Source: Bacteroidota bacterium (GTDB lineage: Bacteria; Bacteroidota; Bacteroidia; UKL13-3). Taken from it: a DNA stretch of 64,000 nucleotides. The stretch lies in assembly GCA_027488905.1 (NCBI GenBank), contig JAIYAT010000010.1:85061-149060 (forward strand), written 5' to 3'. A model generated the notes under the pieces. The model had not been told where the DNA came from. It was given only the letters and a program-made list of their open reading frames with translations, and did not search any database. A program made the position numbers and the translations under genes. The number at the start of each line of letters is the position of its first letter. Within the stretch, counting starts at the first letter, position 1. Below are positions 1-9,054 of this stretch, one piece after another.

Positions 1-2
1 CA

Positions 3-1379
3 ATAAATGAGTCAGAACCCCTGCTTGTATCTAGGTTTGGCGAGCAAGTGGTGGTTGATTTAAAGAATAATTATGAATTGAAAGGTAATTTCACTAATAT
101 AAAACCTTTGTATTATAATAAGGGAGAATTAAACTATACCAGCAGTAGTTACAAATCAGACGACCAGCTGGCACGTTTCTATTTGTTTACCACTAACAAT
201 GGCTTGAAAGGCTTGAGCAATGCTGCATTTAAATGGGTGCTCGACACTACATTCAAAGATATTGAAGTAAGTGCTTCCTTTATTGCTGCTAGAAAAGAAA
301 AGCAAGTTCAGTTATTTGACCTTTCTGGTAAGAAGTATTTTGACAAGAAGTTTAGTTCGAGAAGGGGCTTAAGCATTTTGGCAGATAACTATATCCGCAT
401 ACAAAGAATCTTTGGAGGTTTTAGGGTTTACAATAAAAAGGGCGAACAATTGATTAAATCCAAAAAAGGCTACTTTAACTTAACCCCAAAAGGAAATATA
501 ATGGTAAACCTAAGCAAAAGTAATCGCATTATGATATACGATACATTAGGAAATAAAATCTTAAAAGAAAAGGTTTTAAGGGTATCCAAACCACAATTGG
601 GATTAATAAGAGTTAAGTCAAAAAAGCATATGCATTTTATGACTTTAGAAGGGGAAATAAAATCAAATTGGGCTTTAAATAGAAATGGGTGGCCCATAAT
701 TCCTGAGTTTGTAAGTTGGCTAGACACAACAGGTTCTATGCAGCAAACAGATGTAGATTCTAACGGACTAGCAGTAGCTTTAGGTTTTGAGGCCATTTCG
801 GTTCAAAACGCAAACGATATAGTAATGGGTGATTATGATGGTAACGGAAATAGCAGCGGCAGTGCAGATATTTGGTTACCAAATGCAAGTAAGCTTCGGG
901 TTGAACCAAAATTGGCTGCAGCTTTTGTAATGGCACAATGGATGAGTTTAAGTTATGCTAGGTTTCCAGATTTGATAGATTTAAATTCTAATTACATTAA
1001 CATAGAAACTGCAACCTATAATGATGGAACACTTATACCAAGCATTCGCAGTTATTACCTTCAAAATGATTCTATATTTCCTGTGATTCCTAATTTGTAC
1101 TTCGACAGTGAAAATGGATTGAAATTTGCGCGATTGCTCACAGATAAAATGGGAACAGACGAGTCTATCAATTGGAATGTTTGCGTAAAACAAGAGGAGT
1201 TATTTAATTTTCTTTCACCAGAGTTTAGATTAACTGAAACTGGAATTGAAGTCATCATTCGCAGCTTAAAAGTACAGAATACCAAAACAAACGAAATAAA
1301 AATGGCACTAAGCAAAGAAGAAGTTCTTCCCTACTTAGTGCCATCCACCCATTTTTATCATTGGTTTAAGAAGCGCTAA
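3..1379 (+). CDS. WG-repeat-like protein, 5' end outside window
   Basis: The reading frame is open back to base 3, and a GTG at base 48 is only an internal codon candidate, so I treat the gene as truncated by the window edge. The visible 450 or so residues have short beta-strand repeats of the kind 'V-Y-D-x-x-G-x-K-(I/L)', for example around residues 85-200, similar to WG/beta-propeller repeat proteins common in Bacteroidota. A second part, from about residue 230, is rich in aromatic and acidic residues and has an Asp/Gly/Asn-rich patch (DYDGNGNSSGSAD) that could bind calcium. I do not recognise a catalytic motif. It converges on rfbB, with only 8 bases between the stop codons. Function unknown. 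Confidence 0.55.
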   Translation: MNESEPLLVSRFGEQVVVDLKNNYELKGNFTNIKPLYYNKGELNYTSSSYKSDDQLARFYLFTTNNGLKGLSNAAFKWVLDTTFKDIEVSASFIAARKEKQVQLFDLSGKKYFDKKFSSRRGLSILADNYIRIQRIFGGFRVYNKKGEQLIKSKKGYFNLTPKGNIMVNLSKSNRIMIYDTLGNKILKEKVLRVSKPQLGLIRVKSKKHMHFMTLEGEIKSNWALNRNGWPIIPEFVSWLDTTGSMQQTDVDSNGLAVALGFEAISVQNANDIVMGDYDGNGNSSGSADIWLPNASKLRVEPKLAAAFVMAQWMSLSYARFPDLIDLNSNYINIETATYNDGTLIPSIRSYYLQNDSIFPVIPNLYFDSENGLKFARLLTDKMGTDESINWNVCVKQEELFNFLSPEFRLTETGIEVIIRSLKVQNTKTNEIKMALSKEEVLPYLVPSTHFYHWFKKR

Positions 1380-1390
1380 AGCGCTTCTTA
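1367..1390. terminator. Hairpin shared by convergent gene ends
   Basis: Perfect 10-bp inverted repeat (TAAGAAGCGC / GCGCTTCTTA) with a 4-base TAAA loop. It overlaps the stop codons of both convergent genes. It probably ends transcription from both sides, although no long T-run follows on the plus strand. Confidence 0.5.
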
Positions 1391-2443
1391 CCTTTTTGCG
1401 TACATGTTATCGTAATATTTGGCATAATCGCCACTGGTAACTTCGTCCATCCATTGTTGGTTTTCTAAGTACCAATCGATGGTTTTGGCAATACCTTCTT
1501 CAAATTGTAGACTTGGCTCCCAACCTAGTTCTTTCATAATTTTGTTGGCATCAATAGCATAGCGTAAATCGTGACCCGCTCTGTCTGTAACATACGTAAT
1601 CAACTTCTCAGATTCGCCTTCTGCTCTGCCTAATTTCTTATCAGCAGTTTTGCAGATAACTTTGATTAAGTCGAGGTTGGTCCACTCATTAAAACCGCCA
1701 ATATTGTAGGTTTCACCGTTTTTGCCCTTGTGAAAAACATCGTCAATGGCACGCGCATGATCCACTACATACAACCAATCTCTAACGTTTTCTCCTTTGC
1801 CATAAACAGGTAAAGGTTTGTTGTTTCTAATGTTATTAATAAACAGTGGAATTAACTTCTCTGGGAATTGGTTTGGACCGTAGTTGTTACTACAATTGCT
1901 AATAACCACTGGAATTTTATAGGTATTGTGGTAAGCTCTTACAAAATGGTCAGAACTTGCTTTACTGGCAGAGTATGGAGATTGTGGGTCGTAAGACGTG
2001 TCTTCATAAAAGAAACCGCCATCGTGCAAACTACCATATACCTCGTCTGTAGAAACATGGTAGAATAATTTGCCTTCCATATTGCCTTTCCAACATTCTT
2101 TGGCAGCATTTAATAAATTTACTGTACCAACAACATTGGTCATTACAAACTCCAATGGATTGGTAATGCTGCGGTCAACATGACTTTCGGCAGCCAAATG
2201 AATTACTGAGTCGAACTGATGCTCGTTAAATAATTGAGAAAGCGCAGCAGCGTCCACCAAATCCACACGATGAAAATGGTAGTTAGGTGCGTTTTCAATG
2301 TCTGTTATGTTTTTAAGGTTACCTGCATAGGTAAGTTTATCCAAATTGTGTATTTGGTAGTTTGGATATTTGTTTACAAACAATCTCACTACATGAGAAC
2401 CAATAAAACCGGCGCCTCCGGTGATTAAAATTTTTCTATTCAT
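1388..2443 (-). CDS. rfbB: dTDP-glucose 4,6-dehydratase
   Basis: Cytoplasmic enzyme converting dTDP-glucose to dTDP-4-keto-6-deoxyglucose, the second step of dTDP-rhamnose and related sugar synthesis. It is a 351-residue extended short-chain dehydrogenase, a typical length. The N-terminal NAD-binding motif TGGAGFIG begins at residue 8. The family motif STDEVYG and the catalytic YSASK (YxxxK) follow in the middle, then NNYGPNQFPEKLIPL, which is characteristic of RmlB. It sits 22 bases downstream of galE on the same strand, so the two probably form a nucleotide-sugar operon supplying surface polysaccharide. The partner genes rmlA, rmlC and rmlD are not in the window. Confidence 0.93.
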   Translation of the reverse strand: MNRKILITGGAGFIGSHVVRLFVNKYPNYQIHNLDKLTYAGNLKNITDIENAPNYHFHRVDLVDAAALSQLFNEHQFDSVIHLAAESHVDRSITNPLEFVMTNVVGTVNLLNAAKECWKGNMEGKLFYHVSTDEVYGSLHDGGFFYEDTSYDPQSPYSASKASSDHFVRAYHNTYKIPVVISNCSNNYGPNQFPEKLIPLFINNIRNNKPLPVYGKGENVRDWLYVVDHARAIDDVFHKGKNGETYNIGGFNEWTNLDLIKVICKTADKKLGRAEGESEKLITYVTDRAGHDLRYAIDANKIMKELGWEPSLQFEEGIAKTIDWYLENQQWMDEVTSGDYAKYYDNMYAKR

Positions 2444-2465
2444 TCGTATTTAATTAAATTAACAC

Positions 2466-3479
2466 TTATTTAGTTTGGATGGCTTGTTCCCATTTCCATG
2501 CGCTACTCAAACATTCTTCAAGGCTTTTTTCTGTGCGCCAGCCCAATTCGTTTGCCGCTTTATCACACGAGGCATATACCTGCACTACGTCGCCAGCTCT
2601 GCGTGGGCCAATGCGGTAGTTTAACTTTACACCACTTACTTTTTCAAAGGTTTCTATTACCTCTAAAACCGAATTTCCGTTTCCGGTACCCAAATTAAAT
2701 ACAGAAAAAGGGGCTGTATATTTCTTTTTAGCCAAATATTCAATAGCTGCCACATGGGCTTTAGCCAAGTCCACCACATGAATATAATCTCTGATATTGG
2801 TGCCATCTGGTGTTGGGTAGTCATTGCCAAAAACTGTTAGCATTTCTCTTTTGCCAATAGCGGTTTGGGTAATAAAAGGCACTAAATTACTTGGCACTCC
2901 CAAAGGTAATTCCCCAATTAATGCAGATTCATGTGCCCCAACTGGATTGAAATACCGAAGACTTACTACTTTCATTTCAGATGCTTGGGAATAATCCTTG
3001 AGTACTTCTTCGCAAATTTGCTTGGTATTTCCATAAGGAGAGTTTGCAACTGGCATTTCAGCAGATTCATCCACAGGAGGATTTGCCTCGCCATAAACCG
3101 TGCAAGAGGAAGAAAAAACAATTTGTTGAATACCCGCAGCCTCCATGGCGTACAATAAATTTACAGTACCGCCAACATTATTTTCGTAATATTTCAAAGG
3201 GTTGGCTACACTTTCGCCAACAGCTTTATTAGCTGCAAAATGGATGACAGCGTCAATACCTTGCTGTGCTTTTAAGAAACTGGTAAGGGCGGTTTTGTCT
3301 CTAATATCAACCTTCCCAAAAACCAAGTCTTTGCCAGTAATTTTTTTGATATTGTCTAGTACTTCTGGTGAGGAATTGTCAAAATTGTCTAATGCAACTA
3401 CCTCGTAACCCGCTTGTTGAAGCTCTACAACAGTGTGAGAGCCAATATAGCCTGTTCCACCTGTAACAAGTATTTTCAT
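2466..3479 (-). CDS. galE: UDP-glucose 4-epimerase
   Basis: Interconverts UDP-glucose and UDP-galactose using tightly bound NAD. The 337 residues match the GalE family length. Visible signatures are the Rossmann motif TGGTGYIGS at residue 7, SSSCTVYG, the catalytic YGNTK (YxxxK) near residue 149, and the C-terminal RRAGDVVQVYA segment with nucleotide-sugar contacts. It is the promoter-proximal gene of a likely galE-rfbB pair. The 126-base upstream gap separates it from purM on the same strand and probably carries its promoter. Confidence 0.93.
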   Translation of the reverse strand: MKILVTGGTGYIGSHTVVELQQAGYEVVALDNFDNSSPEVLDNIKKITGKDLVFGKVDIRDKTALTSFLKAQQGIDAVIHFAANKAVGESVANPLKYYENNVGGTVNLLYAMEAAGIQQIVFSSSCTVYGEANPPVDESAEMPVANSPYGNTKQICEEVLKDYSQASEMKVVSLRYFNPVGAHESALIGELPLGVPSNLVPFITQTAIGKREMLTVFGNDYPTPDGTNIRDYIHVVDLAKAHVAAIEYLAKKKYTAPFSVFNLGTGNGNSVLEVIETFEKVSGVKLNYRIGPRRAGDVVQVYASCDKAANELGWRTEKSLEECLSSAWKWEQAIQTK

Positions 3480-3605
3480 AGGGCTTAACTATTTATTTTG
3501 GTTGCAAAATAACTTTTTTATTTGAATAGGATATATGCAAAAAACAATTTGAATGTTAACTTAAGCCTAATTTTGACTTTTAAACCTGCATTCTAAAATA
3601 TAGCA

Positions 3606-4772
3606 CTAACTATACAAATAGTTTGCAGTTGCCGTTTTAATTTCTAACGTTTTCTTTTCGTTTGGTTCAACCCTACCCACAACTTGCGCGGCAATTCCAA
3701 ATGATTTTGCAATAGCAATGAGGCTTTCTGCAGTTTTTTCGTCAGTATAAAATTCTAACAAGTTCCCCATGTTAAACACTTTATACATTTCTTCCCAGCT
3801 GCTGCCACTTTGCGCTTGTATCATCTCAAACAATGGCGGCAATTCAAATAAATTGTCTTTCACAATTTTAAACTGGTCTATAAAATGCAATATTTTGGTT
3901 TGACCGCCACCTGTGCAATGCACCATGCCATGTATTTTGTCAAAATATTCGTCTAAGATGGGTTTAATAATTGGAGAAAAAGTGCGGGTGGGAGAGAGAA
4001 TCATCTTGCCTACATTTAAAGGATGTTCAGGTAATTGGTCTTGTAAATTTAAACCACCTGTGTAAACCAATTCTTTGGGTACCAAAGGGTCATAACTTTC
4101 TAAAATGTCTTGGTATTTTTTACCCAAAACATCATGCCTTGCCATGGTGAGGCCGTTGCTGCCCATGCCACCATTGTAAGCTTTTTCGTAGCTTGCTTGC
4201 CCAAAAGAAGCAAAGCCAACAATTACATCTCCTGCTTCAATCTTGTGGTTGCTGATGATATCTTTTCTATTGGTTCTTGCTGTAACAGTAGAATCTACAA
4301 TGATGGTCCTAACCAAATCACCTACATCAGCCGTTTCTCCTCCAGTAGAATGCACATGAATGCCATGGTTTTCTAACATTTCAATAAATTCTTCTGTACC
4401 TTCAATAATTGCGGCAATTACTTCACCCGGAATTAAATTTTTATTACGACCAATAGTAGAAGACAAGGTAATATTTTGATAAACCCCTGTGCACAAAAGG
4501 TCGTTTAGGTTCATCACAATTGCGTCTTGCGCAATACCTTTCCAAACAGATAAATCTCCAGTCTCTTTCCAGTATAAATAGGCCAAAGAAGATTTAGTGC
4601 CTGCGCCATCGGCATGCATGATATTGCAAAAATTTGGGTCGCCTCCTAAGTAATCTGGAACAATTTTGCAAAATGCCTTTGGAAATAAGCCTTTGTTAAG
4701 GTTTTTAATGGCCGCGTGAACGTCTTCTTTCTGGGAAGACACGCCCCGTTTCATGTATTTATCTGAACTCAT
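3606..4772 (-). CDS. purM: Phosphoribosylformylglycinamidine cyclo-ligase (AIR synthase)
   Basis: Catalyses ATP-dependent closure of FGAM to aminoimidazole ribonucleotide in purine synthesis. The 388-residue protein has the AIR-synthase features HADGAGTKSSLAY, a metal/ATP-binding D-x-x-x-x-N-D segment (AQDAIVMNLNDLLCTG), STGGETADVGD and a C-terminal GRVEPNEKK. It is somewhat longer than E. coli PurM (about 345) and matches the longer form I associate with Bacteroidota. The N-terminal KYMKRGVSSQKEDVHAA replaces the usual YxxAGVD motif. It stands alone, 31 bases downstream of an OmpA-family gene. The assignment is secure apart from the possibility of a subfamily difference. Confidence 0.88.
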   Translation of the reverse strand: MSSDKYMKRGVSSQKEDVHAAIKNLNKGLFPKAFCKIVPDYLGGDPNFCNIMHADGAGTKSSLAYLYWKETGDLSVWKGIAQDAIVMNLNDLLCTGVYQNITLSSTIGRNKNLIPGEVIAAIIEGTEEFIEMLENHGIHVHSTGGETADVGDLVRTIIVDSTVTARTNRKDIISNHKIEAGDVIVGFASFGQASYEKAYNGGMGSNGLTMARHDVLGKKYQDILESYDPLVPKELVYTGGLNLQDQLPEHPLNVGKMILSPTRTFSPIIKPILDEYFDKIHGMVHCTGGGQTKILHFIDQFKIVKDNLFELPPLFEMIQAQSGSSWEEMYKVFNMGNLLEFYTDEKTAESLIAIAKSFGIAAQVVGRVEPNEKKTLEIKTATANYLYS

Positions 4773-4803
4773 GTTGTCACAAAACTAAGAAAATAAACGC
4801 GCT

Positions 4804-6756
4804 TTACCGCCTTTGCTTATAATCAGTTCGGATCACTTTTACTGTTGTTCTTCTATTTTGTTGATGCTCTTCTTCGCTGCAATCCACGTCGTCACTGCAA
4901 TCATTTAATAACTTGGTTTCGCCATAACCCACTGGAATTAGCCTATCTTTTGCAATGCCTTTAGCAATTAAATAATCTACACAAGATTTTGCCCTTTTAT
5001 TGGATAATTCAAGGTTATATGGCGCTGGTGCTCTGCTGTCTGTGTGCGAGGCAAGTTCCACCACTAAACTAGGATTTGCTTTTAAAATGAGTGCCATAGA
5101 ATCTAATACCTTCCCTGCATCTTCCCTTATGTTCCATTTGTCTAGGTCATATAAAATGCCTTCCATTGTAAGCTCAACATCGGTGGGTGGAATAAAATCT
5201 AGCACAAATGACACTTCAATAACGGTGTCTTTAGTAATTTCTTTTGTTTCGCAAATGCGCGGGCTGCTGCTAAGGTATTTATCGAGGCTTGCAGAAAGAG
5301 TGTTTACTTCGTTCAAAGGCAATTCTGCACTAAACAGGCCTTTCTCATTGGTTTTTATTTTCCAAAGGTTTTGTCCGTTTAAGGTTACGGCTTGAACCAA
5401 AGCGCCGCCTAAAGGATTTCCAGATTCGCGTTCTGTAACAAATCCCTTAACCAAAACAATGATGGGTTTTTCGCTAATGCTGTAAATATCATCGTCACCT
5501 AAACCTCCCTCTCTGTTTGAGGTGAAATAGGCAAAGGGTTTCCCTGTTTCTTTTTTAGATTGTTTCACATAACTAATTCCAAAATCATCTGCACCCGAGT
5601 TAATGGGAGATTGTAGGTTTTGGGCAGTTTTGAAAACACCAACGCTATCCGAAGTTTTAAAAATATCTAATCCTCCCATTCCTAGAAAGCCTTTTGAAGA
5701 ATAATATATGATACCTGCTTCATCTACATAAGGAAAAAGTTCATCTTCAGAGGTGTTAACATTGGAGCCCAAGTTAATAGGAGAACCCCAAGCATCTTTC
5801 ACAGGATTATATTCAACATACCAAATATCTTTATTTCCATAGCCACCAGGCATATCGCTACTAAAATATAGGCGTTTTCCATCTGCACTAAACGCAGGAT
5901 GGCCGATGCTAAAACTGTCAGAGTTTATTGGGAGTGGTTTTGGTTCAACCCAAACCCCGTTCTGAAAATAGCTTACTAGTACTTTGCAAAACAAACCCGC
6001 GCCATCTTTGCCATTGCATTGGGTAAATAAAACCATAGATTCTGAGCTATCCAGCCAAGTAACACCTTCATTAAAATTAGTATTGATACTTTTAATAGGC
6101 TCAGGCTTGGCCATTCCAGTTGCCGAAAAATTTGATAAAAATATATCACAATATTTCTGCCCCGTCCATTCAAATATTTCGCTTCCTTGTGATTCTTTTC
6201 GGGTTGAGGTAAAGTATATCCCTTTGCTTCCTACAAATGGCGCGTAATCGCTTTGGTCTGTGTTTATACTTTTGACGTTATCAATTTTAAATTTTAATGG
6301 ATTGGCTTTCCATTCGGCAGAAAGCATGCAACTCTGCATGGCTTGTTTACCTTTCGGGTCATCTGGAACTTCAAAGCTATAGTCATAAAAGGCTCTATTA
6401 GCTTCCTCATATCGTTCAAAGTTTTTGAGCAATTGTCCATAGCTATAAAGTATAAATGGGTCTGGATATTTGCTGTTTACAACTTCCTCGTACCATTTAA
6501 GTGCCTGTTTAAAATTATTGCTATATCGGTAGCTATCCGCGATTTTGTAGAGTATTTTTTGTTTTTCTTCTTCTTGTTTCACCTTAGGATAAACCTTTTG
6601 ATACAATAAGGCTGCAGTATTATATTTTTTAGAACGGTAGGCTAAATCAGCCTTATCAAGTTCGAGTTGATAAGTTGGCACAGTAGGTTGTTGTGCATTT
6701 GCCTTTTGTAAATTGAAAAAGCTAAAAAAAATGAATATCAAAAGCAGTTTACGCAT
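4804..6756 (-). CDS. OmpA-family outer membrane protein with TPR and beta-propeller (PorE-like)
   Basis: I start at the internal ATG (6756) because it begins a clean signal peptide (MRKLLLIFIFFSF...ANAQ); an in-frame ATG 36 bases upstream precedes it. The mature protein of about 630 residues has TPR-like helices (about 25-140), PD40/WD40-like strands with repeated Y-F-x-S-(D/N/S) motifs (about 170-410), a carboxypeptidase-regulatory-like beta-sandwich (about 425-520) and a C-terminal OmpA peptidoglycan-binding domain (HTDSRAP...NLELSNKRA, then NRRTTVKV). This order matches PorE, the T9SS protein tying the secretion machinery to peptidoglycan, but many Bacteroidota carry several paralogues. 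It is paralogous to the upstream neighbour. A terminator lies between the two, so this gene probably has its own promoter. Confidence 0.78.
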   Translation of the reverse strand: MRKLLLIFIFFSFFNLQKANAQQPTVPTYQLELDKADLAYRSKKYNTAALLYQKVYPKVKQEEEKQKILYKIADSYRYSNNFKQALKWYEEVVNSKYPDPFILYSYGQLLKNFERYEEANRAFYDYSFEVPDDPKGKQAMQSCMLSAEWKANPLKFKIDNVKSINTDQSDYAPFVGSKGIYFTSTRKESQGSEIFEWTGQKYCDIFLSNFSATGMAKPEPIKSINTNFNEGVTWLDSSESMVLFTQCNGKDGAGLFCKVLVSYFQNGVWVEPKPLPINSDSFSIGHPAFSADGKRLYFSSDMPGGYGNKDIWYVEYNPVKDAWGSPINLGSNVNTSEDELFPYVDEAGIIYYSSKGFLGMGGLDIFKTSDSVGVFKTAQNLQSPINSGADDFGISYVKQSKKETGKPFAYFTSNREGGLGDDDIYSISEKPIIVLVKGFVTERESGNPLGGALVQAVTLNGQNLWKIKTNEKGLFSAELPLNEVNTLSASLDKYLSSSPRICETKEITKDTVIEVSFVLDFIPPTDVELTMEGILYDLDKWNIREDAGKVLDSMALILKANPSLVVELASHTDSRAPAPYNLELSNKRAKSCVDYLIAKGIAKDRLIPVGYGETKLLNDCSDDVDCSEEEHQQNRRTTVKVIRTDYKQRR

Positions 6757-6800
6757 ACAGATATAACGTTTGCAGGTTAGGTTTGATTTCAATTATAAAT

Positions 6801-6830
6801 AAAAAAGGGGCACCGGAGCGCCCCTTTTTT
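6801..6830 (-). terminator. Rho-independent terminator after the 6844-8940 gene
   Basis: Inverted repeat AAAAAAGGGGC / GCCCCTTTTTT, 11-bp stem with an 8-base loop, ending in a T-run on the minus strand. It lies 14 bases past the stop of the upstream OmpA-family gene. Confidence 0.85.
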
Positions 6831-6843
6831 TTAGTCAATATTT

Positions 6844-8940
6844 TTAGCCCCTTGGTTGTGTCCTTACACCAGGTGTAGGCCTAGGAGCAGGAGCGGGTCT
6901 GCCAGTTGGTCTGCCCTGTGGTTTTTGATTGGCAGGAGGTGTAATTTGAACTGGTCTTGGTTTTTCCCAGTAAATATCTAATACTTTAACTGTAGTTCTA
7001 CGATTTAATTGGTGTTCTGCTTCAGAACATTTTAATCCTTCTTCTCTTTCGTTTGGTCCTTCGCAATTACAATGCATAGCAGCAGAGTCTTTGGTGTTTT
7101 CACCATAACCTCTAGAAACCAAACGCATGGTGTCAATTCCGTTTTTAACAAGATATGCTACGGCTGAGTCGGCACGTCTTTGAGATAAGCCAATATTATA
7201 TAATGAGTCTGCACGACAATCCGTATGGGATCCTAATTCAATTTTTAAGGTTGGATACTTATTTAAAACAATGATAAGAGAGTCTAACACTTTTGCCGCA
7301 TCTGGGCGAATGTCTGCTTTATCTAAATCGTATAAAATCCCACGTAATGTAAATGTTTCTAAACCTAATGAGTTCAATTCAAAGTCTTGAACCAAATCGG
7401 TTGATTGTTCTAAGCCACGGGTAGTTTTTTCTTCCATTTTACTATCATAGAACATGGCTCTAGATGCAAATAATTCGTAGTCGGTTTTTTGTTTCAAAAC
7501 AATTTTATAAGAACCAGCGCCATCAGTTTTCAAAACTATCTTTCCAGTATCACTGCTAGAAGTTATTGAAACAACTGCATTAGGCATTGTTTCTTTTGTA
7601 ATGGCATTTCTAACAACACCACTTAAGGTAAATACCAATGGTGTCATGTAAAATCTATAAATATCATCTTGACCTTTTCCTCCTTCACGATTACTGCTAA
7701 AATAGCCATTTTCTTTGTCCTTACCGAAAATGATTCCAAAGTCGTCTCCATGTGAGTTGATTGGAGATTTCATGTTAATTGGGTCGCTCCAATCTGTAGC
7801 GCTGCCTTTAGCCATAAAGATGTCTGTGCCACCTAAACCTACATGTCCATTAGAAGCAAAGTAAAGTGTTCCGTCGTCTGTAATGGTTGGATACATTTCA
7901 TCATCTTCTGTATTAATTACTGGCCCAAGGTTAATTGGGTCACCCCAAGTTTTACCTCTTCCACTTTTAGTAACCATCCAAATGTCTTTACCACCCACAG
8001 AGCCAGGCATATCAGAACTAAAATAAAGGGTGCTACCATCTTTACTTAAACTTGGTTGCCCACAATTAAATGAGTCTGAACTAAATGGCAGTGCTTCAGG
8101 ATCCGACCATTCAGAGCCTGTTAATTGGGAAGTGTACAAGCGGCAATGGTTGCCCGTCATTTTATTATCGTAGTTACATTTTGTGATGTATATTGTTGTA
8201 AACCTATTGTCAAAACAAACCACACCATCATTTAATTTTCCGTTGAGTTTGTCCTTATCCACCAAAACTGGCAATTGATAAGTGATATTGTTTGGGTTTT
8301 TCTTGTCAACTTTATAAGTTGTGGTATATAAGTCGGTATACCAATTGGTTGTCCAGCCCCAAGTTGTTCCGCTAACACCTTTTTCGCGGTCTGAAGTAAA
8401 ATACAACTGGTCTTTTTTGAAGAATTGAGGCGCAAAATCTTGCCAACGAGTGTTCAAGCCTTTTACATTATCCACAAAGTACCTGGTTTTATCGTTCTTC
8501 CATTTTAGGGCATTTTGACAACCGTCGATAAGTCTTTGCGTTTCAACCGTCTTTTCGCTAGACATCTTTAAGTAGTTCTTAAGTTCTAGAATAGCATCCT
8601 CATATTTGCCATTATTTTTAAGCGTTTTGGCAAGCATGTATTGATTTTCTTCATTTTTAGGATCAACTTTAATGGCTTTTCGGTACCAACTTTCTGCATT
8701 TTTCATGTCATTCATTTTCCAATAACAAAAAGCTGCGGTGTTGGCCGACTCGATTTTTTCATCTTTTTTCTTTGTGCTGGAGTAAACCTTTCTATAGTTT
8801 TCTCCGGCAAAGCCGTATTCTTTTTTTAGCATATGCTCACGAGCAGCAGTAATGGAGCCTTTCTTAGAGCAGGCACTTAAAAGCAGTAAGCTACCAAAAA
8901 GGAAGCCAAGGCTAAGAACGAGTAAATGTCTTTTATTCAT
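6844..8940 (-). CDS. OmpA-family lipoprotein with TPR and beta-propeller (PorE-like)
   Basis: A 698-residue protein with a lipoprotein signal (MNKRHLLVLS...LLSAC, lipobox Cys near residue 24). TPR repeats cover about 30-150, PD40-like propeller strands (YFSSDMPG, YFASNGHVG, YFSSNREGG) about 170-440, a carboxypeptidase-regulatory-like domain about 445-545, and an OmpA domain (SHTDCRADSLYNIGLSQRRA) about 560-660. The OmpA domain has a Cys-bearing loop (HCNCEGP...LKCSEAEH) and ends in NRRTTVKV. A Pro/Arg-rich tail of about 35 residues follows, which the downstream paralogue lacks. It is probably an outer-membrane lipoprotein gripping peptidoglycan. The domain order fits PorE of the T9SS, but I cannot tell which of the two copies, if either, is the orthologue. 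Confidence 0.8.
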   Translation of the reverse strand: MNKRHLLVLSLGFLFGSLLLLSACSKKGSITAAREHMLKKEYGFAGENYRKVYSSTKKKDEKIESANTAAFCYWKMNDMKNAESWYRKAIKVDPKNEENQYMLAKTLKNNGKYEDAILELKNYLKMSSEKTVETQRLIDGCQNALKWKNDKTRYFVDNVKGLNTRWQDFAPQFFKKDQLYFTSDREKGVSGTTWGWTTNWYTDLYTTTYKVDKKNPNNITYQLPVLVDKDKLNGKLNDGVVCFDNRFTTIYITKCNYDNKMTGNHCRLYTSQLTGSEWSDPEALPFSSDSFNCGQPSLSKDGSTLYFSSDMPGSVGGKDIWMVTKSGRGKTWGDPINLGPVINTEDDEMYPTITDDGTLYFASNGHVGLGGTDIFMAKGSATDWSDPINMKSPINSHGDDFGIIFGKDKENGYFSSNREGGKGQDDIYRFYMTPLVFTLSGVVRNAITKETMPNAVVSITSSSDTGKIVLKTDGAGSYKIVLKQKTDYELFASRAMFYDSKMEEKTTRGLEQSTDLVQDFELNSLGLETFTLRGILYDLDKADIRPDAAKVLDSLIIVLNKYPTLKIELGSHTDCRADSLYNIGLSQRRADSAVAYLVKNGIDTMRLVSRGYGENTKDSAAMHCNCEGPNEREEGLKCSEAEHQLNRRTTVKVLDIYWEKPRPVQITPPANQKPQGRPTGRPAPAPRPTPGVRTQPRG

Positions 8941-9031
8941 GAATAGACAGAATTTATTAGATTTCTAATTAATGCAAGTTTATTAAATTTTTACAGACTA
9001 TCGACAATTTCTTCTCAAAAAAAACATAAAA

Positions 9032-9051
9032 AAAACGGCCGAGGCCGTTTT
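9032..9051 (-). terminator. Terminator after glnN
   Basis: Inverted repeat AAAACGGCC / GGCCGTTTT immediately beyond the glnN stop, followed by a long A-run on the plus strand (T-run in the transcript direction). The inner bases must open to form a loop of at least four. Confidence 0.8.
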
Positions 9052-9054
9052 ATA

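Noticed and set aside
5000-5395. 131-codon frame on the plus strand opposite the OmpA-family gene
   Set aside because: Shadow of a conserved coding region; serine-rich output is typical of antisense reading of such genes.
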